Made by a program: the position numbers and the translations under genes. Below the pieces are notes generated by a model, which worked only from the letters and a program-made list of their open reading frames with translations, did no database searches and had not been told where the DNA came from. Shown here in pieces: positions 16,736 through 25,138 of a DNA stretch of 64,000 nucleotides. The stretch is from Deltaproteobacteria bacterium. GTDB lineage: Bacteria > Myxococcota_A > Polyangia > Nannocystales > Nannocystaceae. Each line of letters opens with the position of its first letter. The first letter of the stretch is position 1. The stretch covers positions 1,674,001 to 1,738,000 of the forward strand of contig JADJEE010000002.1 in the NCBI GenBank assembly GCA_016709225.1, given 5' to 3'.

Positions 16736-18854
16736 GGCTCTCCGGCAGCAACACGCGGGCACCGAACGGTGGCAGCTCGAGCGTCACACCGCCCGCGCCG
16801 ACCTCGAAGCGCTCGCCCGACATCGCGTCCTTATACCACCCGGGCTCGACCGCCGCGGGCACCGACAGGGCGCTGGCCGCATCGGCGCGGGAGACCACCA
16901 CGAGGACGTCGTCCTGGCCCGCCAACTCGCGGACGAAGGCGAGCTGGTCGGCGGTGGCGCCGAGCGAGCGCCAGCCCCCACGGCGCAGTGTGATCGCGCA
17001 GCGTCGCAATCGCCCCAGTGCCGCGACGACCTCGCGCAGCGCCATCGGCTCGGGCGCGACGTCGGCGTCGTCGGGCATGACGCGGCGGTTGTCGGGATCG
17101 GCGGCGCCGGCCAACGCGAGCTCGTCGCCGTAGTAGAGCACCGGCATGCCCGGCAGCGTGAACAGCAGCACGAAGCCGAGTCGCACCCGCGCGAGCACCT
17201 CGGGCGCGAGCACCTCGGGCGCTGGCGCGGTCCAAGCATCGGCGTCCTCGTCGCCCGCGAGCGCGGTCACGAAGCGCGTTGTGTCGTGGTTGCCGAGCAT
17301 GCGCGCGAGCACACTGCCCGATCCGATCAACGCCTCATCCTGAGCTGCCATGGTCGTGACCAACTGCTCGAAGCCAGCGTCGCCCCGCAGCACGTCGCGC
17401 AGCGCCCACATGGTCGGGAAGTCGAACGCGCTGTCGAGGCCGTCGGGCCCGAGGTGATAGCGCAGCGCCGCGATGCCTCCCGCGCCCGCGCCGGTGAAGA
17501 CCTCGCCGACGAAGCTGGTGCCTTCGCGCGGGCCGACCGCACGCCGCACGCCGTCGTAGATGCGACGGGTCGCCGCCCGCGGCATCATCGGCACCGCGTC
17601 GACACGAAAGCCGTCGACCCCGAACCGGTCGACCCACTGCCGCGCGTCGTCGATCGCGAACGCGAGCGCGTCGCGCTGTTGCAGCCGCACGTCGGGCAGA
17701 TACGGCGTGAACCAGCAGGTCTCGATGTCGCTCGACCACGGGCAGTCCGGGGCGCCGCAGATGCACGGCGGCTCCCGCGTGTTGAACCAACCCTCGGCTT
17801 CGTGCGCCGCGACGCGCGGGTTGGTCTCGTCATAGTGGTTGGGCACCAGGTCGAGCAGCACGCGCAGCCCATGCTCGTGGGCGAGCTCGACCACGGCGGT
17901 CAGCGCCGCCTCGCCGCCGATGCGTGGTTCGACCGTGCGGGTGTCGACCGGCCAGTAGCCGTGGTAGCCGGTGTAGAGATGATCATCGTCGCGGCCGACG
18001 CGGGCGTCGACGGGATTCACCACCACGGGTGACAGCCACAGCGTGCTGACACCGAAGCGCTCGAAGTAGCCCTGCTCGATCATCGCCCGTACGCCGTCGA
18101 GCGTGCCGCCTGCGCGCGCACCAGGGTCGACCGGGGGCGCCAGCGCGGCACCGTCGTCGCCACGAAAGCGATCGATCAGCACCTGGTAGATGATGGCGTC
18201 GTCGAGCTGCGCGGCGACCGGGTCCTGCCAGTGGACCGCCGGCGCCGCGGGTCCGCGCGCGCCATCGGCATCGATCGCCACCAGCTCGAGCGTGTGGCGA
18301 CCACGATCGAGCGGCGGCAGCGGGATGGTCGGCTCGGCCTCGACGACGGCGAGCTCGTCACGCACGGTGCCGTCGATGCGTAGCTCGAGGCGTTCGATCG
18401 GCGCGCCGCCCTGCGCGGCCGACAGCTCCGCACGCCAGCGACCGTCGTCGTCCCGTCGCGGGCGCACGCGCGGCTGCTCGCAGTCGTCGACCACCAGCCA
18501 CGACACCTCGAGCTCGTCACCGCTGCGGAAGCCGCCGAGCCCGACCAGGGGATCGACGTGGGCGGTGCCGGCCTCCACAAGCAGGTAGCCGTACTCGCCC
18601 GGCGGCAGACGCAGGCGCACGTACTGCCACGGCGGCTCCCCGTGGCGCTGCAGCGCGATCGTCGAGTTCCACCCGTCCCACTCGCCCTGCACCGACACCT
18701 CGGTGCCCGCACGTCGCGGCCGCGCCCAGATCACCGCCTCGCACGTGCCCGCGCGCGCGTCCGCGGGCGTCGACTCGCCACAGCCCCACGACGACAGCAG
18801 CGCCGCGACACCGAAGACGGCGGCCCGCACGGGGCGCTGTGCGATCGTCGGCAT
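16722..18854 (-). CDS. GH13 alpha-amylase lipoprotein, second of a tandem pair
   Basis: A 710-residue lipoprotein from the ATG at 18854, with lipobox SSWGC. The N-terminal beta-rich domains (about 40-250) include a region like glycogen-binding CBM48 modules (VSVQGEWDGWNSTIALQR). The GH13 barrel follows, with VPNHYD (I), DGFRVDAVPM (II, Asp about 419), FVGEVFTG (III, Glu about 451) and LGNHDTTRF (IV, Asp about 524). The Cys-rich insert PPCICGAPDCPW matches the next gene. Both enzymes carry MP or AM where many family members have H after region II, so exact substrate preference is open. It is the promoter-proximal member of the pair and overlaps the following amylase by 14 nt. The next gene upstream is alkB, 80 bp away on the same strand. 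Confidence 0.92.
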   Translation of the reverse strand: MPTIAQRPVRAAVFGVAALLSSWGCGESTPADARAGTCEAVIWARPRRAGTEVSVQGEWDGWNSTIALQRHGEPPWQYVRLRLPPGEYGYLLVEAGTAHVDPLVGLGGFRSGDELEVSWLVVDDCEQPRVRPRRDDDGRWRAELSAAQGGAPIERLELRIDGTVRDELAVVEAEPTIPLPPLDRGRHTLELVAIDADGARGPAAPAVHWQDPVAAQLDDAIIYQVLIDRFRGDDGAALAPPVDPGARAGGTLDGVRAMIEQGYFERFGVSTLWLSPVVVNPVDARVGRDDDHLYTGYHGYWPVDTRTVEPRIGGEAALTAVVELAHEHGLRVLLDLVPNHYDETNPRVAAHEAEGWFNTREPPCICGAPDCPWSSDIETCWFTPYLPDVRLQQRDALAFAIDDARQWVDRFGVDGFRVDAVPMMPRAATRRIYDGVRRAVGPREGTSFVGEVFTGAGAGGIAALRYHLGPDGLDSAFDFPTMWALRDVLRGDAGFEQLVTTMAAQDEALIGSGSVLARMLGNHDTTRFVTALAGDEDADAWTAPAPEVLAPEVLARVRLGFVLLFTLPGMPVLYYGDELALAGAADPDNRRVMPDDADVAPEPMALREVVAALGRLRRCAITLRRGGWRSLGATADQLAFVRELAGQDDVLVVVSRADAASALSVPAAVEPGWYKDAMSGERFEVGAGGVTLELPPFGARVLLPESHACL

Positions 18855-18933
18855 GCGGGGCACCGCCCATGGTAGCCAGCCCCACGCGTCGTCGACGAGC
18901 ACCGCCACCGATCCGGGCGGCGGTGCGGATCGG

Positions 18934-20013
18934 CTACGACCTGGAGGCCGCAGCCGCCGGCGGCGCGAAGAACTCGGCCCGCGCCGCGGCCACGCGCGGG
19001 TCCATCACGCGTCGCCACAGCGGCGGCACGAGCGCGAGCAGCACCATCGTGGCGTAGCCCGCGGGGAGCTGCGGCACGTCGTCGTGGTGGCGCAGCGCGT
19101 CATAGGGTCGACTCGCGAGGTAGTGGTGATCGGAGTGGCGCTGGAGGTTGAACAGCAGCCAGTTGCTGACGCGGTGGTTGGCGTTCCACGAGTGGCGCGG
19201 TGCCACCCGCTCGTAACGCCCCTCGGCACCGCGCGCGCGTACCAGGCCGTAGTGCTCGACGTAGTTCACGATCTCGAGCATCGCGATCGCGACCGCGGCC
19301 TGAGCCAGGTAGACCGCCACGCCGACCGCCCCGAGCGTGGCTGCGAGCAGCCCGATCACGACGGCCTGTACCGCCGCGTAGCGCAGCATTCGGTTGCTCG
19401 GGTGCAGCGCCGGACGGCCTGCACGACGCATGCGCTCGGCCTCGATGCCCCACGCGCTCGCGAAGCCGCCGACGACCGTGCGCGGCAGGAACGCCCACAG
19501 GCTCTCGCCGAGCCGAGAGCTCGCGGGATCCTCCGGGGTCGCGACGTTGCGGTGATGACCGTGCACGTGCTCGACGCAGAAGTGGGCGTAGGCGACCGAG
19601 CTCATCAGCAGCTCCGCCAACGCCCGCGCCCATCGCTGCGGCCGATGCATGAGCTCGTGCGCGATGGTGATGCCGATGCCGCCGGTCATGAGGCCCAGCG
19701 AGACGATCGCCAGCACGCTCGAGACGTCGAGCCGTGACGCGATCGAGATCGCGTGGCTCGTGCGTGCCACGAGCCACACCTCGACCAACAGCTGCACGAT
19801 GACCCACGTCACCAGCGGCACGTCGAAGTGCCAGCGCGACGCACTCGGCGACGCCTCGGGGTTGCGCGCATCTCGACCGACCCACGCGTCGAGCAGCGGC
19901 ACCACGCCGAACACGAAGAGGATCGCAGCGCCGCTGTACCAGGCGCCCGCGCGAGCGCCTGCGATCACGAGCAACGGAATCGCGAACACGAGGAAGTACC
20001 CGGCCACGCGCAT
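18934..20013 (-). CDS. alkB: Alkane 1-monooxygenase (AlkB-type integral-membrane di-iron)
   Basis: A 359-residue membrane protein with about six hydrophobic helices. All four histidine motifs of AlkB hydroxylases are present in order: HELMHRPQRW, EHVHGHHRNVATPEDPASS, NYVEHYGL and LQRHSDHHYLASRPY. The NYxEHYG and LQRHSDHH motifs separate AlkB from ordinary fatty acid desaturases. The reaction is terminal hydroxylation of medium-chain alkanes using O2 and electrons from rubredoxin; no rubredoxin or rubredoxin reductase gene lies nearby. A perfect inverted repeat just before the start codon (20021-20038) suggests repression by a TetR-like regulator. Substrate could also be an alkyl side chain or fatty acid derivative. 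Confidence 0.92.
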   Translation of the reverse strand: MRVAGYFLVFAIPLLVIAGARAGAWYSGAAILFVFGVVPLLDAWVGRDARNPEASPSASRWHFDVPLVTWVIVQLLVEVWLVARTSHAISIASRLDVSSVLAIVSLGLMTGGIGITIAHELMHRPQRWARALAELLMSSVAYAHFCVEHVHGHHRNVATPEDPASSRLGESLWAFLPRTVVGGFASAWGIEAERMRRAGRPALHPSNRMLRYAAVQAVVIGLLAATLGAVGVAVYLAQAAVAIAMLEIVNYVEHYGLVRARGAEGRYERVAPRHSWNANHRVSNWLLFNLQRHSDHHYLASRPYDALRHHDDVPQLPAGYATMVLLALVPPLWRRVMDPRVAAARAEFFAPPAAAASRS

Positions 20014-20376
20014 CGCTCTTATCTACCCGTGAGTAGATTGAACGTCAAGGGGGGTTTCACGCGGCCGCAGACGGGCCTCTCTGGGGCGGCGGATCGCTCT
20101 GCGCGCTCGCCGTCCCATGGTCGACGCGATCACGGTCCACCAAGGTGGCGCACGCCGCACGCGCACGGCTCGGGCGACGCATGCGACACGGCGCTTCCAT
20201 GAATGGCGCTGCGCGATCGCGTTCTGGCGACAGCTCACGCGCGCCGTACACGAGCGCTGAAACCATCGCCGCTTCGGCGGTAACGACTTCGGTGGTTGCT
20301 CGCACACCCGTGACCAGCACTTCGTTTTGCTTCCCTTCGCCCCGCAAACGAAGGATGCTCCCCTAACTTGCCATCG
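20014..20376. other. Divergent intergenic region, alkB and DUF1592 genes
   Basis: About 360 bp without a supportable gene. It must hold promoters for both divergent units. Apart from the inverted repeat next to alkB and a small CGCCG/CGGCG hairpin near 20266-20279, I see no clear element. Short open frames here lack coding character. Confidence 0.4.
20021..20038. promoter_or_regulatory. alkB: Inverted repeat at the alkB translation start, possible TetR-type operator
   Basis: ATCTAC-N6-GTAGAT lies 7 nt upstream of the alkB start codon. Read on the alkB strand the core is CTACTCACGGGTAG, similar in form to operators of many TetR-family repressors of lipid and alkane genes. Binding there would cover the ribosome binding region or initial transcribed sequence. 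Confidence 0.4.
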
Positions 20377-22206
20377 ATGCGCGCACGTCGTCCCCCCGCG
20401 ACGCGCATCGCGTTCGCTGCCTCGCCCCTGCCCGGAGTCGTTCCCGTGACCCGCAGACCTCTACGATCGTCCTCACCACGGCGCGTGCCGCCCCTGTTGG
20501 TCGGGCTCGCCGCCGCGGCATCGCTGCAGCTCGCCGGGTGCCACCGCGACGACGCGCATGCCTCCGGTGACGGCACCGGCAACGACACCGGCAGCACCGA
20601 TGGCACCACCGCCGACGCCACCGATGGCACCGCCGACTCGACCGACGGTCCGACCACCGGCGGTGACACCGGCGAGACGATGATCGAGCCCGCGCCCGGC
20701 GGTCTGCGTCGCCTGGTCGGCCGCGAGTACGTCGCGACCATCGAGCTGCTGCTCGGGCCCGAGGCGGCCGCCGCTGCGGTGCCGCCGGCCGACATCTCGC
20801 AGGAGGGCTTCGACGCCGTGGGCGCGTCGTTGGTCGCGCTCGACAGCGTCGCCGTCGAGGGCTACGAGACCTCCGCCCGGGCGGTCGCGGACGCAGCCGT
20901 CGCGCACCCGGAGACCCTCGGTGCGGTCGCACCGTGCGTGGTCAGCAGCGCCGACGCCAACTGCTACGTCGACGTTGCCACCGCCTTCGGTCGCCTCGCC
21001 TATCGGCGCCCACTCGAGCAGGCCGAAATCGACCTGCTCGTCGCGGTCGCCGAGCACGGCATGGACTGGGGCGAGGGCGACTTCGAGGCCGGCCTCAAGT
21101 ATCAGCTCGCGGCGATCCTGCAGATGCCCAGCTTCCTCTACCTGGTCGAGGTCGGCGAGCCCGACCCCGACAGTGGCTTCCGCAAGCTGAACCCCTACGA
21201 GCTCGCGAGCCGCATGTCGATCTTCCTGCTGGGCCGCGGGCCCGACAAGGGTCTGCTCGATCGCGCCGGCGGCGGTCAGCTCGATGGCGAGGAGGCGATC
21301 CGCAACGAGGCCGCCACGATGGTCGCGTCGGCGCGGGCTCGCGACGCACTCGGTGGCTTCTTCGACGAGTACCTGCGCCTGCGCAACCTGCCCGACGACT
21401 CCAAGAACGCCGACCTCTACCCGCTGTTCGACGGCGACCTCGCGCGGGCGATGCGGCAGGAGAGCCAGCTGCTCGTGCACGACATCGTGTGGGAGCAGGA
21501 CGGCGACTATCGCGAGCTCTTCACCGCCGATTACACCTTCGTCAACGACCGGCTCGCGGGGCTGTACGGCATCACGCCGCCGGGCCAGGGTGAGATCTAC
21601 GCCCGCGTGAACTGGCCCGCCTCGCAGCAGCGCGCCGGCTACCTCTCGCAGGCGAGCTTCCTGACGCACCAGGCCAGCTCGCTGCGGACCTCGCCGACCA
21701 AGCGCGGCCGCTTCATCCAACAATCGGTGCTGTGCGAGGACATCCCGCCGCCCCCGCCGGGCGTGAACCCGACGCTGCCGCCGCTGCCGGCAGACTCGAC
21801 CGTGCGCGAGCAGCTGCTCATGCACATGACCGAGGACTCCTGCAACGGCTGCCACGGTCGCACCGACCCGCTCGGCTTCGCCTTCGAGTTCTACGACGCG
21901 ATCGGGGCCTACCGCACGACCGAGCCCAATGGCCGCGCACTCAGTGCGCAGGGCGAGATCGAAGACCTCGGCAACTGGAACAACGCGCAGGAGCTCGCGG
22001 ACATCCTCGCAGCCGATCCCCGCACGTCCTCGTGCTTCGTCAAGAACCTCATCCGCGGCGAGCTCGGCCATCGCGAGACCGACGGCGAGGCCGATGCCAT
22101 CGCGGCGCTCGATCAGACCTTCGCCGACGCGGGCTACAGCGTGCAGACCCTGTTGGTGGAGTTCCCCACCTCCCCCCTCTTCCAGCTGGTCGACGAGCCC
22201 AAGTAG
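20377..22206 (+). CDS. DUF1592/DUF1588/DUF1585-family secreted haem-motif lipoprotein
   Basis: About 609 residues. A signal peptide with lipobox LQLAGC is followed by a Thr/Asp/Gly-rich linker and then the domain series typical of planctomycete and myxobacterial PSD-type proteins: a DUF1587-like start (LRRLVGREYVATIELLLG), DUF1595 (FGRLAYRRPLEQAE), DUF1592 (PYELASRMSIFLL to PLFDGDLARAMRQE), DUF1588 with one CxxCH motif (CNGCHGRTDPLGFAFE) and DUF1585 at the end (FVKNLIRGELGHRE). The biochemical role is unknown; a single c-type haem is likely. The start is uncertain: TTG at 20368 or GTG at 20446 are alternatives to the ATG used. It forms an operon with the DUF1552 gene 8 nt downstream, the standard partner. 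Confidence 0.85.
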   Translation: MRARRPPATRIAFAASPLPGVVPVTRRPLRSSSPRRVPPLLVGLAAAASLQLAGCHRDDAHASGDGTGNDTGSTDGTTADATDGTADSTDGPTTGGDTGETMIEPAPGGLRRLVGREYVATIELLLGPEAAAAAVPPADISQEGFDAVGASLVALDSVAVEGYETSARAVADAAVAHPETLGAVAPCVVSSADANCYVDVATAFGRLAYRRPLEQAEIDLLVAVAEHGMDWGEGDFEAGLKYQLAAILQMPSFLYLVEVGEPDPDSGFRKLNPYELASRMSIFLLGRGPDKGLLDRAGGGQLDGEEAIRNEAATMVASARARDALGGFFDEYLRLRNLPDDSKNADLYPLFDGDLARAMRQESQLLVHDIVWEQDGDYRELFTADYTFVNDRLAGLYGITPPGQGEIYARVNWPASQQRAGYLSQASFLTHQASSLRTSPTKRGRFIQQSVLCEDIPPPPPGVNPTLPPLPADSTVREQLLMHMTEDSCNGCHGRTDPLGFAFEFYDAIGAYRTTEPNGRALSAQGEIEDLGNWNNAQELADILAADPRTSSCFVKNLIRGELGHRETDGEADAIAALDQTFADAGYSVQTLLVEFPTSPLFQLVDEPK

Positions 22207-22214
22207 GAGCCCCC

Positions 22215-23582
22215 ATGAACAGGTTTTCGCTCAGTCGACGAATGATGCTTCGTGGCATGGCCGGCGGTGCCTCCGTGGCCGTGGGTCTGCCGCTGCTCGA
22301 GGCGATGCTCAACGAGAGCGGCACCGCGCTCGCCGGTGGCGGCGCGTTGCCGCTGCGGTTCCTCATGTACTACTGGGCCGATGGCGTGAACATCGAGCGC
22401 TTCGAGCCCACGCAGACCGGCGCGACCTGGTCGCTGTCGGAGCAGATGGCCCCGCTCGAGCCGGTCAAGGACTACATCAACCTCTGCACGGGCCTGCAGA
22501 ATCACTGCGCCGATCAGATCACCCACCACGAGGGCATGACCGTGTTCAACGGCTACTCCTTCGTCTACCAGGGCGGTCTGAGCACCGACGCGGGCGGTCC
22601 GACCATCGACCAGGTCATCGCCGACGCCATCGGCGACCAGACCCCGGTGCGCTCGGTGCAGGTGCGCGTCTCCAAGCGCGAGAGCACCGACGGCGACGGC
22701 GGCACCACGGTCACGGCCATCTCGCACCGCGGCAGCCCCGGCAACCTGACGCCGCAGATCCCCCAGGCCAATCCGGTCGAGGTGTTCAACTACCTGTTCG
22801 GCAACTTCATGCCCGAGGTCGACGACCACAGCGAGCGCACCTACGTGCTCGACGCCGTGAAGGAAGACGTCGCCCGCCTCAAGATGCGGCTCGGCACCGT
22901 CGACAAGCAGCGACTCGACGCACACCTGACCAGCGTCAACGAGCTGCAGACCAAGATCAACGCGATGCCGCCGTCGTGCGTGCTGCCCGGTGCTCCGACC
23001 GAGACCAACGCCGACGTCGGCGGCGAGGAGCAGATCACCTCGGTGGTCGAAGCCCACGCCCAGCTCATCGCCTACGCGTTCGCCTGTGACGTCACCCGTG
23101 TTGCGTCGTTCCTCTTCAAGAAGTTCGTGTCGTCGACGATCTTCGATGAGATCAACGCCACCAACATGCACCACTCCGCCAGCCACAACGGCCCGGAGGA
23201 CATCAACTATCGCAACGGCATCGTGTACATCATGGAGCGCCTGGCGCAGACGCTCCAGGTGCTGCGCAACACCGAGGAGGTCAACGGCGACAACCTCCTC
23301 GACTCGACGATCGTCTACGCCAGCACCGACTGTTCGACGGGGAACACCCACTCGATCAATCGCCAGCCGATCATCCTCGCCGGTCACGGCCGCAACTACC
23401 TCGCGTACCCCGGCATCCACTATCAGGCGACGCCGTGGAACGGCAGCCATCCCAACCCCAACGCCGCCGGCAACACCAGCGACGTGCTGCTCACGTGTCT
23501 GCAGGCCTTCGACCCCGAGGCGAGCTCGATCGGCGGCGGTGCACCGCAGTCGAACACGCCGCTGACGGCCGTGCTCGCGTAG
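22215..23582 (+). CDS. DUF1552 secreted protein (Tat-type signal)
   Basis: A 455-residue protein of the DUF1552 family, which almost always sits next to DUF1592-type proteins, as here. The N-terminus SRRMMLRGMAGGASVAVGLPLLEAM looks like a twin-arginine signal, implying folding in the cytoplasm before export. Family hallmarks include LRFLMYYWADGVN, FNGYSFVYQGG, HRGSPGNLTPQIPQ, VFNYLF and the sulfatase/phosphatase-like C-terminal part STDCSTGNTHSI with IILAGHGRNY. The reaction is unknown. A GGAG ribosome binding site overlaps the stop of the upstream gene, supporting co-translation. Both proteins may form one envelope complex. Confidence 0.87.
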   Translation: MNRFSLSRRMMLRGMAGGASVAVGLPLLEAMLNESGTALAGGGALPLRFLMYYWADGVNIERFEPTQTGATWSLSEQMAPLEPVKDYINLCTGLQNHCADQITHHEGMTVFNGYSFVYQGGLSTDAGGPTIDQVIADAIGDQTPVRSVQVRVSKRESTDGDGGTTVTAISHRGSPGNLTPQIPQANPVEVFNYLFGNFMPEVDDHSERTYVLDAVKEDVARLKMRLGTVDKQRLDAHLTSVNELQTKINAMPPSCVLPGAPTETNADVGGEEQITSVVEAHAQLIAYAFACDVTRVASFLFKKFVSSTIFDEINATNMHHSASHNGPEDINYRNGIVYIMERLAQTLQVLRNTEEVNGDNLLDSTIVYASTDCSTGNTHSINRQPIILAGHGRNYLAYPGIHYQATPWNGSHPNPNAAGNTSDVLLTCLQAFDPEASSIGGGAPQSNTPLTAVLA

Positions 23583-23636
23583 CGCGGCCGCGGCCGCAGG
23601 TGCCGTCGACCGACGGGTCGCAACCTGATATGCGAG

Positions 23637-24341
23637 ATGCCCGTGAGCGTCTCGCCCTCCGTGCTCCTCGCGACCGGCCTGCTCCGGCATGCCTCGCCGG
23701 CCGCCTGCGACCGCCTGTCCCGACTCGCCCGCGAGACCCAGCATCTCGAGGGCGAGCTGCTGTGGCAGGCCGGAACGGCGGCCGCGGAGCTGACCTGCAT
23801 TCGGCGCGGACTCGTGCAGATCATCAAGCCCGCCGCCGCAGGCCCGGCGGCCACGCTCGGACTGTTCGGCCCTCACGAGTGCGTCGGGCTGGTCGCGGTG
23901 ATGGGCTCCCACCGCTATCCCGCTGACGCCGTCGCGATCAGCGATCGCGTGGAGTTGCTGCACGTCGACGCGGCGCAGTTTCGCGTCGAGCTGCAGCAGG
24001 AGCCGCAGCTCGCCGACGCCGCCCGGGAAGCCCTGATCCAGGCCACGCAGATGCTACTGGCAAAGATCGACGTGCTCACGGCCGGAGAGGTGCCGCAGCG
24101 GTTGGCAACGCTGTTCTTGCACCTCGTCGATCGTTTCGGCGACGTCTTCGCGCATGGAGAGTTGCGCATCCCCGTGGCCCTCTCGCGAACCGTGCTCGGC
24201 CGACTGGTCGGAGTTCGCAGCGAAACGGTGATCCGCGTGCTCACACGCTGGGAACGCGGCGGTTGGCTGCGCACCGAAGCCGACGGTTTCGTGATCCGCG
24301 ATCGCGAGTGGCTACTCGGCCAAGCGGCCGCCCAGTCCTGA
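23637..24341 (+). CDS. Crp/Fnr-family regulator, probable nor regulator
   Basis: A 234-residue regulator. An N-terminal cyclic-nucleotide-binding-type beta roll (about 20-125; GLFGPHECVGLVAVM) is followed by a dimer helix (about 125-150) and a C-terminal winged helix-turn-helix with SRTVLGRLVGVRSETVIRVLTRWE, very close to the DNR/NnrR-type recognition helix (RxETxxRxL, E for TGAT half-sites). It lacks the N-terminal Cys cluster of oxygen-sensing FNR, so it is more like DNR or NnrR, which respond to NO. Directly downstream are norCBQD. Its own stop codon lies inside an FNR-type palindrome, so the operon is probably regulated from within the end of this gene. Confidence 0.85.
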   Translation: MPVSVSPSVLLATGLLRHASPAACDRLSRLARETQHLEGELLWQAGTAAAELTCIRRGLVQIIKPAAAGPAATLGLFGPHECVGLVAVMGSHRYPADAVAISDRVELLHVDAAQFRVELQQEPQLADAAREALIQATQMLLAKIDVLTAGEVPQRLATLFLHLVDRFGDVFAHGELRIPVALSRTVLGRLVGVRSETVIRVLTRWERGGWLRTEADGFVIRDREWLLGQAAAQS

Positions 24342-24351
24342 TCTGGATCAG
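24338..24351 (+). promoter_or_regulatory. norC: FNR/DNR-type box upstream of norC
   Basis: The 14-bp perfect palindrome CTGATCTGGATCAG contains TGAT-N4-ATCA, the core recognised by FNR/DNR regulators. The TGA stop of the upstream crp-like gene is part of it (24339-24341). Its centre is about 105 bp before the norC ATG, leaving room for a class II promoter whose start would be near 24386. Confidence 0.65.
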
Positions 24352-24449
24352 TCGGGACGAGCCCGCAAGGGCGTCCCTCATTGCAACGCTGGCGGGCATC
24401 GCGTTAAAGCAGAGAACGCGCAGCCATTCCGGCGCGCACCGGGGACGTC

Positions 24450-25133
24450 ATGCTCAGCAAGTCGCAAGCACGTGGGTTCTTCCTGCTCGGGACCGCCGCG
24501 TGCGCCATCGCATTCGTCGGTCTCACGATCGACACCTTCGGGCAGCTACCCGAACGCACGCACGCCGAAGAGATCACGCCCGCGGTCGCGCGTGGCAAGG
24601 CCCTGTGGGAGTCCAGCAATTGCATGGGCTGCCATACCCTGTTCGGCGAGGGTGCCTACTATGCGCCGGAGCTCACGAAGGTGTACGAGCGCCGCGGCGA
24701 GTACTTCATCCGCGCAATGCTCGTCGACCCCGCATCGATGTATCCCGGCGAGCGTCGCATGCAACGGTATGACTTCTCGCTCGAAGACCAGGACGCGCTG
24801 CTTGCGTTCCTGCGGTGGGCAGGAACCGTAGACCTCAACGGATTCCCCGCGGAACCCAATCTCATGCCCATCGCCACCGCGGGAGGGATCGCAGCCGGCA
24901 ATAGACCGCAGCTGTTCAACTCGATGTGCGTGGCCTGTCACGCGATGGGCGGACAGGGCGGCCAAATCGGTCCTGCACTCGATGGCGTCGGCGCTCGCCG
25001 CGACGCCGCGTATCTGAGGAAGTGGCTCGAGAACCCGCTCGCCGTGAAGGCCGACTCACGCATGCCCAAGCTCCCCCTCACCGACCCTCAGATCGACGAG
25101 ATGGTCGCATTCCTCAGCCAACAGAAGGACTAG
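24450..25133 (+). CDS. norC: Nitric oxide reductase subunit C with extra cytochrome c domain
   Basis: A 227-residue membrane-anchored cytochrome c. One N-terminal helix (about 9-30) is followed by the classic NorC domain: CMGCHTLFGEGAYYAPELTKV (haem Cys 58, 61, His 62) and the Met-bearing PGERRMQRYDFS. Normal NorC proteins end near residue 146-150. This one continues with a second cytochrome domain containing CVACHAMGG (Cys 160, 163, His 164), GPALDGVG and a likely Met ligand in RMPKLPLTD. NorC passes electrons to NorB for 2 NO to N2O reduction on the periplasmic side. The second haem could accept electrons directly from the bc1 complex or a soluble carrier. The stop lies 5 nt before norB. 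Confidence 0.93.
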   Translation: MLSKSQARGFFLLGTAACAIAFVGLTIDTFGQLPERTHAEEITPAVARGKALWESSNCMGCHTLFGEGAYYAPELTKVYERRGEYFIRAMLVDPASMYPGERRMQRYDFSLEDQDALLAFLRWAGTVDLNGFPAEPNLMPIATAGGIAAGNRPQLFNSMCVACHAMGGQGGQIGPALDGVGARRDAAYLRKWLENPLAVKADSRMPKLPLTDPQIDEMVAFLSQQKD

Positions 25134-25138
25134 TCGCC

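Noticed and set aside
22134..23963. Long minus-strand frame opposite the DUF1552 gene
   Set aside because: GC-rich genes produce long antisense frames. The plus strand holds a full family match with a ribosome binding site, and the minus frame has no known domain.
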